From Pseudomonas graminis (GTDB lineage: Bacteria; Pseudomonadota; Gammaproteobacteria; Pseudomonadales; Pseudomonadaceae), in contig NZ_SOCR01000004.1 of assembly GCF_004364335.1 (NCBI RefSeq), positions 1 to 64,000 of the forward strand: a stretch of DNA of 64,000 nt, written 5' to 3'. The position numbers were made by a program, and so were the translations under genes. Within the stretch, counting starts at the first letter, position 1. The number at the start of each line of letters is the position of its first letter. The notes below the pieces were generated by a model. It saw nothing but the letters and a program-made list of their open reading frames with translations, made no database searches and had not been told where the DNA came from. Below are positions 18,720 to 28,282 of the stretch, piece after piece.

Positions 18720-19451
18720 GTGAACCGCACGATCGCTCAAAAGGGAGCCGCTGGCCTGGCCACGGCAGTCGCACAGAGTGTTCAGTACCAGGGCCGCAAG
18801 GCGAGTCGACAGGGAAGTGAACAGCGTCGCCAACAGATTCTCGATGCGGCCATGCGCATCCTCATTCGTGACGGCGTTCGGGCCGTGCGTCATCGCGCGG
18901 TGGCGGCCGAAGCGCAAGTGCCGCTCTCTGCCACCACCTATTACTTCAAAGACATCGATGACCTGCTCACCGATGCCTTCGCGCAATACGTTGAACGCAG
19001 CGCGGCGTACATGGCCAAGCTGTGGACCAACACCGAGGCGCTGCTGCGCGAAATGGTTGCGCGCAACGACGGCAGCGCCGAGGCCCGCGCCCGGCTGGCC
19101 GATGAGATCGCACGCATGACCATGGAGTACGTGCGCCATCAGCTGCTGACCCGCCGCGACCAGCTCATCGCCGAGCACGCCTTCCACCTCGAAGCGCTGA
19201 TCAACCCGCGGCTGGCGCCACTGGTGAGTGCCCATCAGCAGATTCTGTTGCAGGGCAGCGCCCAGTTTCTCGAAGTCATGGGGTCGGTTCAGCCGCAACT
19301 GGATGCCCAAGTGTTGACGGGGCTCATCTGCCGGATGGAATATCAGGGGCTGCTCAACGGGCCTCGGCCCGGCGCAGACGAAGAAATGCTCGCTATTCTT
19401 ACTCGCCAGATGCATCTGGTACTGGGCACTGCCAAGCCGATGGCTGGCTGA
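18720..19451 (+). CDS. TetR/AcrR-family transcriptional regulator
   Basis: A 243-aa putative repressor. The N-terminal helix-turn-helix is clear (RRQQILDAAMRILIRDGVRAVRHRAVAAEAQVPLSATTYYFKDIDDLL, about 36-85), preceded by an unusually long tail of about 35 residues. The ligand domain is unrecognised. GTG 18720 is chosen (GGA upstream); GTG 18690 is a longer option. It lies 18 nt upstream of a lipoprotein gene and may belong to the same unit as that and the DUF1704 gene. Ligand and targets are unknown. Confidence 0.85.
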   Translation: MNRTIAQKGAAGLATAVAQSVQYQGRKASRQGSEQRRQQILDAAMRILIRDGVRAVRHRAVAAEAQVPLSATTYYFKDIDDLLTDAFAQYVERSAAYMAKLWTNTEALLREMVARNDGSAEARARLADEIARMTMEYVRHQLLTRRDQLIAEHAFHLEALINPRLAPLVSAHQQILLQGSAQFLEVMGSVQPQLDAQVLTGLICRMEYQGLLNGPRPGADEEMLAILTRQMHLVLGTAKPMAG

Positions 19452-19469
19452 TACCTCAAGGAGAACCCG

Positions 19470-20027
19470 ATGAGAGTCTGGAGCGTATTGCTCGCCCTGT
19501 CGTTCGCGCTGTTGAGCGGATGCCTGGTGACGTTCAAGGACCCGATTCCGGTCAGCGACACCGCCCCGCCCAAATTACTCGGCACCTGGAGCAGCAAAAA
19601 TGCCTGGGGCGAGCCGCTCGAACTGGAAATCAGCCGCGCCGGCCCTGATCGCTACAAAGCGGTCAGCTACCGCAAAGGCGACCGCAAGAACCGCGACGAG
19701 TATGCCTTCACCGTGTCGCGCCACGGCAGTCGCTGGTACGTCTCCGCCGCGCTGCCTGACAAATACGGCGCCAATTACGTCATCGCCGGTTTCGACCTCA
19801 TGGATAACGAGAACGGTGCCGATGAACTGGTGGTCTATGACCTCGACCTGGAGCGGTTTCAGCAGTTGGTCGAGCAGAAGGTGCTCGACGGCGAGCGGGT
19901 CGATACGGTCAAGGGCGACGGCATGTTGATCTCAAGTCCCATGGACAAGGTGTTTGCCTACCTCGACGACCCTGCCAATTCCGACGTTTTTCTCAAGGCA
20001 GCTCAATATCAGCGCATGACCAAATAG
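19470..20027 (+). CDS. Putative lipoprotein of unknown function
   Basis: A 185-aa protein with a lipoprotein signal: MRVWSVLLALSFALLSGC, with lipobox LLSGC and lipidated Cys18. The remainder looks like one small beta-rich domain (LLGTWSSKNAWGEPLELEISR...) with no motif I recognise. Residue +2 after the Cys is Leu, so outer-membrane sorting is expected rather than Asp-type retention. AAGGAG precedes the ATG. It sits 18 nt after the TetR gene and 27 nt before the DUF1704 gene. Confidence 0.8.
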   Translation: MRVWSVLLALSFALLSGCLVTFKDPIPVSDTAPPKLLGTWSSKNAWGEPLELEISRAGPDRYKAVSYRKGDRKNRDEYAFTVSRHGSRWYVSAALPDKYGANYVIAGFDLMDNENGADELVVYDLDLERFQQLVEQKVLDGERVDTVKGDGMLISSPMDKVFAYLDDPANSDVFLKAAQYQRMTK

Positions 20028-20054
20028 CGCAAAAGGTTCAATAAGGGGTACCGG

Positions 20055-21332
20055 GTGGACGAATACCAACAGACTATTCGCACGTTGTCCGATCGTATCG
20101 TGGTGGCGCAGACGCCGATTCGAATCCTAGATGCCGTGAAATGGGATGACAGCATCCGCAAGACCTTCCTCGACGGCAAAGGCAAACATCTGCCTGAAGT
20201 CGATCGCGCGTACTACGAGAATCGCCCTCTGGGCTTTGATTCCGGCGCGGTGAAGCTGGAATTCCAGAACATCGAGCGTGACATCACCCGCCAGCTGGGC
20301 CAGTTCAATCCGGTCGGGCAGATCATGCGCCGCATGTGCAAAGAGTACCGGATGGTGATCCGCATGCTCGAAGCGCGCGGCACTCCGGACTTCGGCCTGA
20401 TCTCCCAGGAGCTGTACGGCGCGGCGTCCGATGCCTTTCACGCTGGCGACCCGACGCTGTCCGACCTCGGCATGATGCTCTCCGATTATCTGAACAACAT
20501 TGCCGGTCGCGGCGATCTCAAGGATGAGCCGAAAATCCTGACGGCCAAAGACGCCGTCGGCATGCTGCAAACCCGGCTCAATCGCACGTTCGGGGAGGCG
20601 GAAGAGACGATCCGGGTGTTTGAGTCCGACGGCATCGTCGCGGACGCTGCGGCCGGCGCCGACTACATCAAGATCCGCAGCGACGCGATGTTCAACGAAC
20701 GAGACGTGCGGGCGCTGGAAGTCCACGAAGGCCTGGTCCACGTCGGCACCACGCTCAACGGTCAGAATCAGCCGATCTGCACCTTCCTGTCCAAAGGCCC
20801 GCCCTCGTCGACGGTGACCCAGGAAGGCCTGGCGATTCTGATGGAGATCATCGGCTTTGCGTCCTACCCGAGCCGCCTGCGCAAGCTGACCAATCGCACC
20901 CGCGCCATTCACATGGCCGAGGAGGGTGCCGACTTTCTGCAGGTCTTCGACTTCTATCGCGAGCAAGGCTTCGGCATGTCGGAAAGCTACGGCAACGCCA
21001 GCCGCGTATTCCGGGGCTCGGTGCCGAATGGGCTGCCATTCACCAAGGATCTGTCCTACCTCAAGGGCTTCATCATGGTCTACAACTACATCCAGCTGGC
21101 CGTGAGAAAGGGCAAGCTGGAGCAGGTGCCGCTGCTGTTCTGCGGCAAGACCACCCTGGAAGACATGCGCACGTTGCGCCAGTTGGTGGACGAAGGCCTG
21201 GTGGTGCCGCCCAAATACTTGCCCGATCAGTTCCGTGACATGAATGCGCTGTCGGCATGGATGTGTTTCTCCAACTTCCTCAACCACCTGAGCCTGGACC
21301 GGATCGAAGCGGACTATTCGAATATCCTCTGA
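20055..21332 (+). CDS. DUF1704 / QEGLA-motif putative zinc metallopeptidase
   Basis: A 425-aa cytosolic protein of the family often labelled 'flavohemoglobin expression-modulating QEGLA motif protein'. It carries HEGLVH at residues 224-229 (HExxxH) and TQEGLA with Glu at 257. In the eukaryotic relatives (KIAA0895L/MATCAP tubulin-tail carboxypeptidases) HExxxH plus a downstream Glu binds catalytic zinc, so this may be an active carboxypeptidase-like enzyme on an unknown bacterial substrate. It starts at GTG 20055 with AAGGGG upstream. No signal peptide. The family is firm; activity is inference. Confidence 0.85.
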   Translation: MDEYQQTIRTLSDRIVVAQTPIRILDAVKWDDSIRKTFLDGKGKHLPEVDRAYYENRPLGFDSGAVKLEFQNIERDITRQLGQFNPVGQIMRRMCKEYRMVIRMLEARGTPDFGLISQELYGAASDAFHAGDPTLSDLGMMLSDYLNNIAGRGDLKDEPKILTAKDAVGMLQTRLNRTFGEAEETIRVFESDGIVADAAAGADYIKIRSDAMFNERDVRALEVHEGLVHVGTTLNGQNQPICTFLSKGPPSSTVTQEGLAILMEIIGFASYPSRLRKLTNRTRAIHMAEEGADFLQVFDFYREQGFGMSESYGNASRVFRGSVPNGLPFTKDLSYLKGFIMVYNYIQLAVRKGKLEQVPLLFCGKTTLEDMRTLRQLVDEGLVVPPKYLPDQFRDMNALSAWMCFSNFLNHLSLDRIEADYSNIL

Positions 21333-21355
21333 TACGTTCGCGTTTAACTGGGACC

Positions 21356-21444
21356 TGTAGGAGCCGGCTTGCTGGCGAACGCTTCAGTTCAGCCGCCATG
21401 TGCGCAGCTGCGCCGACGCCTTTGCCAGCAAGCCGGCTCCCACA
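21356..21444. repeat. REPIN, 89 bp
   Basis: Arms TGTAGGAGCCGGCTTGCTGG and GCCAGCAAGCCGGCTCCCAC, outward GTAGGAG ends. It lies between the DUF1704 gene and the hydrolase gene. Confidence 0.88.
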
Positions 21445-21485
21445 GTTTTGTACAGTGACCCCTATCGTGAATAGAAGGACATCGC

Positions 21486-22409
21486 GTGAAGCGTCTTCTT
21501 ACCTTGCTCCTGATCATCTCCCTCAGCGGCTGCAGCCAATTGCTGTTCTACCCGGAACGCGGCCTGCCGCTGACGCCGGACAAAGCCCACCTCGCCTGGC
21601 GCGACGTCACCCTTACGGCGGCCGACGGCACCAAGCTGAACGCGTGGTTTTTGCCAGCCAAGCCCGGCGTACCGGTGAAGGGCACGGTGGTGCACCTGCA
21701 TGGCAACGGCGGCAACATGGCCTGGCACCTGGCGGGGAGCTGGTGGTTGCCGGAGCAGGGCTATCAAGTGCTGCTGGTGGACTATCGCGGTTATGGCCGG
21801 TCCGAAGGCGAGCCGAGTCTGCCGGCGATTTATCAGGACATCGATGCGGCCTTTGACTGGCTGAACGCTGCGCCCGAGGTACAGGGCAAACCGCTCGTGG
21901 TGCTCGGCCAAAGCATCGGCGGCGCCCTGGCCGTTCATTACCTGTCCGGGCATCCCCAGCAGCGCGCGCGGGTCAAGGCGCTGGTGCTCGATGGCGTGCC
22001 GGCGAGCTATCGTGAGATGGCGCGCTATACCCTCAGCACGTCGTGGCTGACGTGGCCCATCAAACGGCCGCTGTCGTGGGTAATCCCCGACGGCGACAGC
22101 GCCATCAACGGCATGCCGCAGCTCAAGGGCACGCCGATGCTGCTGTTCCAGAGTCTGGATGACACGCTAGTGCCGCTGCACAACGGCATCAGCCTGTATC
22201 AGGCCGCGCCGCCACCGCGTGTGCTGCAACTGACGCGCGGGCCTCACGTGCAGACCTTCGGCGACCCCACCTGGCGCGAGGTGATGGTCCGCTATCTGGA
22301 CGACCCGCAGCACTTCAATGGGCTGCGCAGGTTGGGGGAGATTCCGAATTATCCTGAGCCTCAATCCGGCAAGGCGGCGCCGTCTCCGCAGGAGGAGCAC
22401 CACGAGTGA
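21486..22409 (+). CDS. Alpha/beta hydrolase with lipoprotein-type signal
   Basis: A 307-aa putative serine hydrolase. Signal MKRLLTLLLIISLSGC (lipobox LSGC, Cys16) suggests membrane anchoring outside the cytoplasm. HLHGNGGN (about 70-77) forms the oxyanion region, GQSIGG gives nucleophile Ser143, and the Asp (QSLDDTLVP) and His (RGPHVQTF) complete the triad. It resembles YfhR/BEM46-type hydrolases. The substrate is unknown. A strong hairpin terminator follows, shared with the convergent OmpA-like gene. Confidence 0.86.
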   Translation: MKRLLTLLLIISLSGCSQLLFYPERGLPLTPDKAHLAWRDVTLTAADGTKLNAWFLPAKPGVPVKGTVVHLHGNGGNMAWHLAGSWWLPEQGYQVLLVDYRGYGRSEGEPSLPAIYQDIDAAFDWLNAAPEVQGKPLVVLGQSIGGALAVHYLSGHPQQRARVKALVLDGVPASYREMARYTLSTSWLTWPIKRPLSWVIPDGDSAINGMPQLKGTPMLLFQSLDDTLVPLHNGISLYQAAPPPRVLQLTRGPHVQTFGDPTWREVMVRYLDDPQHFNGLRRLGEIPNYPEPQSGKAAPSPQEEHHE

Positions 22410-22447
22410 CACTTAGTATCACTCGCACTGTGAAAGCGCCACAAAAA

Positions 22448-22482
22448 AGCCCCGCCTGTCTCTCAACAGGCGGGGCTCTTTA
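22448..22482. terminator. Bidirectional terminator between hydrolase and OmpA-like genes
   Basis: A perfect 12-bp stem AGCCCCGCCTGT / ACAGGCGGGGCT with loop CTCTCA. An A-run lies on the left and CTTTATTT on the right, so it can serve both convergent genes. Confidence 0.9.
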
Positions 22483-22500
22483 TTTGCCGCTACAACCGCA

Positions 22501-23283
22501 TTACTTCATCGAAGAGCGCGGTGCTACTGGCTGGTTGTCGTTGGAAATGGTCACTTCCACGCGGCGGTTCATGGCACGGCCCGAGGCGCTGGCGTTGTCA
22601 GCAACCGGGTATTCCTTGCCGTAACCCTGAGCAACGATACGCTCCGGGCCTACGCCCATCTTGATCAGAGCCATGCGCACGGATTGGGCACGGCGCTCGG
22701 ACAGCGAGTCGTTGTAAGCAGCCGAACCGGTGCTGTCGGTGTAGCCTTCAACGATGACCTTGCGATCAGGGTTTTCCTGAAGGAACTGGGCCAGCTTGTT
22801 GACGTTGACCAGACCGGACGACTTGAGCTCAGCCTTGTTCAGGTCAAACAGTACGTCGCCGAAGGTCACCAGCGTACCGCGTTCGGTCTGCTTGGCGTTC
22901 AGGCTGTTCTGCAGGGCCTTGATCTGTGCATCACGGGCATCCAGACGCGCTTGTGCACGTTGGGCCGCAGCACCTTTCAGATCGTTTTCAGCGGTCTTCA
23001 GGTTGATGGTCTGCTTGGCCAGCTCAACGCGCTGGTTGGTCAGGTACGCCAGCTGATCGACCTTCTTCTGGTCATCGTTGTTGCGATACGCGGCGTCAGC
23101 CTTGTCCAGCCACTCGCTGGCGTCTTTGGTTTCCAGCGCAGCCAGTTCAGTGGCTTTAGGGTTGCTTTGCAGCGCGGAGTAGTTGGTGCGGGCTTGTTCC
23201 AGGTTCACGTTCGGCTGCGACGAGCATGCCGCCAGACCAACGCTCAAAGCCAGCAGGGCAGGAATAAGTACTTGTTTACGCAT
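22501..23283 (-). CDS. OmpA-family lipoprotein with DUF4398-like N-terminal region
   Basis: A 260-aa envelope protein. Signal with lipobox LAAC, Cys20. A helical, Ala/Gln-rich segment (about 25-135; TELAALETKDASEWLDKADAA, repeated AQARLDARDAQIKAL) resembles DUF4398. The C-terminal OmpA/MotB peptidoglycan-binding domain (about 145-250) has FDLNKAELKSSG, VEGYTDSTGSAAYNDSLSERRA and GKEYPVADN. It probably tethers the outer membrane to the wall. Start 23283 is chosen for its signal peptide and AAGGAC site. It is 48 nt downstream of a second DUF4398 gene. Confidence 0.9.
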   Translation of the reverse strand: MRKQVLIPALLALSVGLAACSSQPNVNLEQARTNYSALQSNPKATELAALETKDASEWLDKADAAYRNNDDQKKVDQLAYLTNQRVELAKQTINLKTAENDLKGAAAQRAQARLDARDAQIKALQNSLNAKQTERGTLVTFGDVLFDLNKAELKSSGLVNVNKLAQFLQENPDRKVIVEGYTDSTGSAAYNDSLSERRAQSVRMALIKMGVGPERIVAQGYGKEYPVADNASASGRAMNRRVEVTISNDNQPVAPRSSMK

Positions 23284-23331
23284 GATATTTTCGTCCTTTA
23301 ACTCAATGGCCAATGCTTGAATTGCGAAGCG

Positions 23332-23757
23332 TTACTGTGTGACAGGCTGAACCTGACGCATGCCTTCTTCACGCAACTCATTGACGCCCTGACGAGCATC
23401 CTGCACCGCTTTCTGTGCCTTCGCGGCCTGAGCCTTACGCTCGGCTACACGTGCATCCCACTCGGCTTGCTCGGCGTATTTGCGAGCTTCGTCGTATTTC
23501 TTTTCCTGCATCGCCAGTTCGGCTTGCTTGAACTTGTCCTGGGCGGACTTCATTTCAACGGCAGCGTACTCGGTAGCGCCGGCGGTGACTGCGGCGTTGA
23601 CGGCCGACTGGGTCACGGCGTACTGCTCGCTTGGAGGATTGCCTGCGCAACCAGCCAGAAGAACGCTGGTGCCCAGCGCCAGTGCAGCCATCTTCAGCCC
23701 GCGCAGGCGATTGAACGTTGGTTTGGCAGTGCTGGTGTTCATGGTGGTCAACTCCAT
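23332..23757 (-). CDS. DUF4398 lipoprotein
   Basis: A 141-aa small lipoprotein: a basic N-tail, then GTSVLLAGC with lipidated Cys37. The mature part is one long charged helix (MKSAQDKFKQAELAMQEKKYDEARKYAEQAEWDARVAERKAQAAK), similar to the N-terminal region of the OmpA-like protein encoded next. The ATG at 23757 has AGGAG seven bases upstream; a second ATG at 23742 is possible. The pair probably forms an envelope-structure operon. Function is not established. Confidence 0.85.
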   Translation of the reverse strand: MELTTMNTSTAKPTFNRLRGLKMAALALGTSVLLAGCAGNPPSEQYAVTQSAVNAAVTAGATEYAAVEMKSAQDKFKQAELAMQEKKYDEARKYAEQAEWDARVAERKAQAAKAQKAVQDARQGVNELREEGMRQVQPVTQ

Positions 23758-23868
23758 TTCTTAACTCCTGAAAACTGGTTGTTCCATTTCAGCAACGGCC
23801 CACGCGGATGGATTGTATTGCGTCACTTCCGCTGTCATCTGACGGCTTTTACTGGAATGGCTAACTGC

Positions 23869-23896
23869 TCGGACCGCTGCCTTTTTTGAATAGTTC
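23869..23896 (-). promoter_or_regulatory. Possible AlgU (sigma-E-type) promoter for the DUF4398-OmpA pair
   Basis: On the minus strand GAACTA, 17 nt, TCCGA resembles the extracytoplasmic-function consensus GAACTT-N16/17-TCTGA. It lies about 110 bp before the DUF4398 ATG. A match this loose can arise by chance. Confidence 0.25.
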
Positions 23897-24045
23897 AGAC
23901 ATTTTTCTTAACTTCCGGTCAGCTTTTGTTGCGTGTTGTAAAATTGACGCTCAAAAAAATGACGGCGCTTTTCCCCGATCATCATCGGCAAAATGCACCG
24001 GTGGAGAAATTTGACGGGGCAAAAGCGACGTCGCGCACGCGATCG

Positions 24046-24381
24046 TTACAACGCTTCCCGATCCGAGATTTCCTGGAGATGGCGTCGCGAAAGCTCAAGG
24101 AACCGCGGCGTCGGGCCAACGTCTTCGTACAGCGGGTTGCCTTCCTCGTCGGTGGCGACCACCTGCTGACCGCGCACGTAGGGGAAGCTCGCCTCCAATT
24201 CTTCCAGCGCGGCGCCGATCAGCTCGCCCAGTAATTCATCGGGCGTGCGCTTGGGGTACATCTCGGCAATCGCCGCAAGCCGGGCGGCCGCCTCAACATC
24301 CAGATGAATGGCATAGGCGGTCTCGGTCAGACGGCCTTTGGCATTCTGTTCCCACTGTTCGGCGAGCTCTCGGATCTTCAT
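24046..24381 (-). CDS. Small conserved protein (pilin-assembly / type 1 pili tip component-like)
   Basis: A 111-aa soluble, acidic protein. It begins MKIRELAEQWEQNAKGRL and has a helical middle (YAIHLDVEAAARLAAIAEMYPKRTPDELLGELIGAALEELE) and a conserved tail (VVATDEEGNPLYEDVGPTPRFLELSRRHL). I recall pseudomonad homologues under those pilus names, but nothing in the sequence (no signal peptide, no pilin motif) supports a pilus role. The ATG at 24381 has GAGG upstream; ATG 24423 would add 14 residues. It is divergent from ppc. Confidence 0.7.
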   Translation of the reverse strand: MKIRELAEQWEQNAKGRLTETAYAIHLDVEAAARLAAIAEMYPKRTPDELLGELIGAALEELEASFPYVRGQQVVATDEEGNPLYEDVGPTPRFLELSRRHLQEISDREAL

Positions 24382-24624
24382 ACCTACCTCATCGGTTCCC
24401 GCGCTAGGGCGGGTGTTGGACATGGTGCTGAGCCACAATGATGCATGACTGAGACGGGCTTCCCCGGCGGTGAAAGTGCGTCGAGGGTTGCGTATGGACA
24501 TCAATTTGTCGCTCTATACACACCAATAGAAACGAGACCCCGCAGGGCGTTCCGTTCGGCAGCAGCGAATGGACCCCCGCAAGGACTCGCCGGTAAAAAC
24601 AATAAAGCTGAAGGAGAGGGCTGG

Positions 24625-27261
24625 ATGGCTGATATCGATGCACGATTGCGCGAGAACGTTCACCTGCTGGGTGAGCTGTTGGGCAACACCATTCGTGATC
24701 AGCACGGCGCTGATTTCCTCGAGAAGATCGAGCGCATCCGTAAAAGCGCCAAGGCTGATCGCCACGCGTCTACCCAGCTCACCGAGCAGCTTAGCTCCAG
24801 TCTTGAAGATCTGGGTGAGGACGAGTTGCTGCCGGTCGCACGTGCGTTCAATCAGTTCCTCAATCTGGCGAACATCGCCGAGCAATATCAGCTGATCCAT
24901 CGTCGCGATGACGGCAAACCGCAGCCGTTTGAATCCCGCGTCTTGCCCGAACTGCTGGAACGCCTGAAACAGGCCGGGCAGACACCCGAAGCGCTGGCGC
25001 AGCAGTTGTCCACGCTGGAAATCGAACTGGTGCTGACCGCTCACCCGACCGAAGTCGCGCGGCGCACGCTGATTCAGAAGTACGACGCCATCGCTGCGCA
25101 ACTGGCGGCGCTCGATCATCGTGATCTGAACCGTCACGAGCGTGAGCAGATCACCGAGCGTCTGCAGCGACTGATTGCCGAAGCCTGGCATACCGAGGAA
25201 ATCCGCCGCGTCCGCCCCACGCCCGTCGACGAGGCGAAGTGGGGGTTTGCGGTCATCGAGAATTCGTTGTGGCAAGCGATTCCCAACTACCTGCGCAAGG
25301 CCGATCAGGCGTTGCACGTCGCGACCGGTCTGCACCTGCCGCTGGAGTCGGCGCCGATTCGCTTCGCTTCCTGGATGGGCGGCGACCGCGATGGCAACCC
25401 CAACGTCACCGCTGCTGTCACGCGGGAAGTGCTGCTGCTGGCGCGCTGGATGGCCGCCGACTTGTACCTGCGCGACGTTGATCATCTGGCGGCCGAACTG
25501 TCGATGCAGCAAGCCAGCCCTGCGCTCATGGAAGCTGCGGGTGACAGCGCCGAACCTTATCGCAGTGTCCTCAAGCAACTGCGTGAGCGGCTTCGTGCCA
25601 CCCGCAACTGGGCCCACGCTTCACTGAGTGTCACCCAGGTCGCGCCGGAAGACGTGTTGCACGAAAATCGCGAGCTGCTTGAACCGTTGCAACTGTGTTT
25701 CGACTCGCTGCACCAATGCGGCATGGGCGTGATCGCCGATGGCCCGCTGCTCGACTGTTTGCGTCGCGCGGTGACCTTCGGCCTGTTCCTGGTAAAGCTC
25801 GACGTGCGCCAGGATTCCACGCGGCACAGCTCGGCCATGAGCGAGATCACCGAATACCTCGGGCTGGGTCGCTATGACGAGTGGGATGAGCCGACGCGCA
25901 TCGAATTCCTGCTGCGTGAACTGGATAACAAGCGCCCACTGCTGCCCGCGCATTTCAGCCCTGAAGCGGACACCGCCGAAGTGCTCGCCACCTGCCGTGA
26001 GGTTGCGGCTGCGCCGGCAGCATCGCTGGGTTCCTACGTGATTTCCATGGCCGGCGCGGCTTCCGATGTGCTCACCGTCCAACTGCTATTGAAAGAAGCC
26101 GGTCTGCAGCGCTCCATGCGCGTGGTGCCGTTGTTCGAAACCCTCGCCGACCTGGACAATGCCGGCCCGGTGATCGAGCAGCTGTTGAGTATTCCTGCCT
26201 ATCGCCGAAGCCTGGAAGGTCCGCAGGAAGTCATGATCGGCTACTCGGATTCGGCCAAGGACGCCGGCACCACCGCTGCGGCCTGGGCGCAGTACCGGGC
26301 GCAGGAAAAACTGGTTGAGATCTGCCGCGCGCAGGAAGTTGAGCTGCTGTTGTTCCACGGTCGCGGCGGCACGGTCGGTCGTGGCGGCGGCCCTGCACAT
26401 GCGGCGATTCTGTCGCAGCCGCCGGGCTCGGTGGCGGGGCGTTTCCGCACCACCGAACAGGGCGAGATGATCCGCTTCAAGTTCGGCCTGCCGGACATCG
26501 CCGAACAGAACCTCAACCTGTATCTGGCTGCTGTGCTGGAAGCCACGCTGCAACCGCCGCCGATGCCGCAGCCGGGCTGGCGTCAGGTGATGGACGAACT
26601 GGCGCAAGACGGTGTGAACGCCTACCGCGCCGTGGTTCGGGAAGACCCGGAGTTCGTCGAATACTTTCGTCAGGCCACCCCGGAACAAGAGCTGGGCCGC
26701 TTGCCGTTGGGCAGCCGTCCGGCCAAGCGCCGCGAAGGCGGGGTGGAAAGCCTGCGCGCGATTCCGTGGATTTTCGCCTGGACCCAGACGCGCCTCATGC
26801 TGCCCGCCTGGCTGGGCTGGGAAAACGCGTTGAGCAAGGCGCTGGAGCGCGGTCAAGGGGATCTGCTCGCCGAGATGCGCGAGCAATGGCCGTTCTTCCG
26901 CACCCGCATCGACATGCTGGAAATGGTGCTGGCCAAGGCCGACAGCGACATCGCCCAGCTCTACGACGAACGTCTGGTGGAACCGAAACTGCTGCATCTG
27001 GGGACGCATTTGCGCGGCCTATTGTCGCAGGCGTGTGACGTGGTGCTCGGCCTGACGGGCCAGTCGCGGCTGTTGGCCCACAGCCCGGAAACGCTGAAGT
27101 TCATCAGCCTGCGCAACACCTACCTCGACCCTCTTCATTTATTGCAGGCGGAGTTGCTGGCACGTTCCCGTCACCAGGACGCGAGTCTGGACAGTCCGCT
27201 GGTGCAGGCGCTGCTGGTGTCTGTCGCAGGCATCGCCGCCGGATTGCGCAACACCGGCTGA
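24625..27261 (+). CDS. ppc: Phosphoenolpyruvate carboxylase
   Basis: An 878-aa cytosolic anaplerotic enzyme making oxaloacetate from PEP and bicarbonate. Signatures: [12 protein letters not shown] with catalytic His140, [25 protein letters not shown] and [14 protein letters not shown], and the C-terminal LRNTG implicated in effector/active-site closure. Length is standard. The ATG at 24625 has AAGGAGA; the open frame runs 180 nt further upstream without a site. A long palindrome lies just after the stop. Confidence 0.97.
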   Translation: MADIDARLRENVHLLGELLGNTIRDQHGADFLEKIERIRKSAKADRHASTQLTEQLSSSLEDLGEDELLPVARAFNQFLNLANIAEQYQLIHRRDDGKPQPFESRVLPELLERLKQAGQTPEALAQQLSTLEIELVLTAHPTEVARRTLIQKYDAIAAQLAALDHRDLNRHEREQITERLQRLIAEAWHTEEIRRVRPTPVDEAKWGFAVIENSLWQAIPNYLRKADQALHVATGLHLPLESAPIRFASWMGGDRDGNPNVTAAVTREVLLLARWMAADLYLRDVDHLAAELSMQQASPALMEAAGDSAEPYRSVLKQLRERLRATRNWAHASLSVTQVAPEDVLHENRELLEPLQLCFDSLHQCGMGVIADGPLLDCLRRAVTFGLFLVKLDVRQDSTRHSSAMSEITEYLGLGRYDEWDEPTRIEFLLRELDNKRPLLPAHFSPEADTAEVLATCREVAAAPAASLGSYVISMAGAASDVLTVQLLLKEAGLQRSMRVVPLFETLADLDNAGPVIEQLLSIPAYRRSLEGPQEVMIGYSDSAKDAGTTAAAWAQYRAQEKLVEICRAQEVELLLFHGRGGTVGRGGGPAHAAILSQPPGSVAGRFRTTEQGEMIRFKFGLPDIAEQNLNLYLAAVLEATLQPPPMPQPGWRQVMDELAQDGVNAYRAVVREDPEFVEYFRQATPEQELGRLPLGSRPAKRREGGVESLRAIPWIFAWTQTRLMLPAWLGWENALSKALERGQGDLLAEMREQWPFFRTRIDMLEMVLAKADSDIAQLYDERLVEPKLLHLGTHLRGLLSQACDVVLGLTGQSRLLAHSPETLKFISLRNTYLDPLHLLQAELLARSRHQDASLDSPLVQALLVSVAGIAAGLRNTG

Positions 27262-27274
27262 CGGGCAGGCATCC

Positions 27275-27308
27275 CGGCCGAATGAACATGACCCCTTTCA
27301 TTCGGCCG
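27275..27308. terminator. Perfect 12-bp hairpin after ppc
   Basis: CGGCCGAATGAA / TTCATTCGGCCG with a 10-nt loop starts 14 nt after the ppc stop. No T-tract follows, so it may stabilise the 3' end or act with Rho rather than terminate alone. Confidence 0.55.
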
Positions 27309-27451
27309 CACCTGAAGTGTCATGAGCGGTGCGGCGTCACGCAGTTGCACGAGGTCCTACCCTTGCGTCGATCGATGCCAAGCTACTGGTTTTTCGCGGG
27401 TTACTGCGACTTTCGGCGTCTTGTGCGCCATGAATCGGCTGTGTATCTTGA

Positions 27452-28192
<741 letters not shown>

Positions 28193-28211
28193 TTCGCGTC
28201 TCAAGGCATTG

Positions 28212-28243
28212 AACAACGGCCCGCTTGCGGGTCGTTGTTGTTT
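28212..28243 (+). terminator. Terminator after adk
   Basis: A 13-bp stem AACAACGGCCCGC / GCGGGTCGTTGTT (one G-T pair) with a 2-nt apparent loop, followed by a GTTT run. TATAAT immediately downstream (28242-28247) may be a tsaB -10, but a -35 is not evident. Confidence 0.75.
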
Positions 28244-28282
28244 ATAATGCGGCACTTTTTTCGCACAACGATGGAAACCCCG

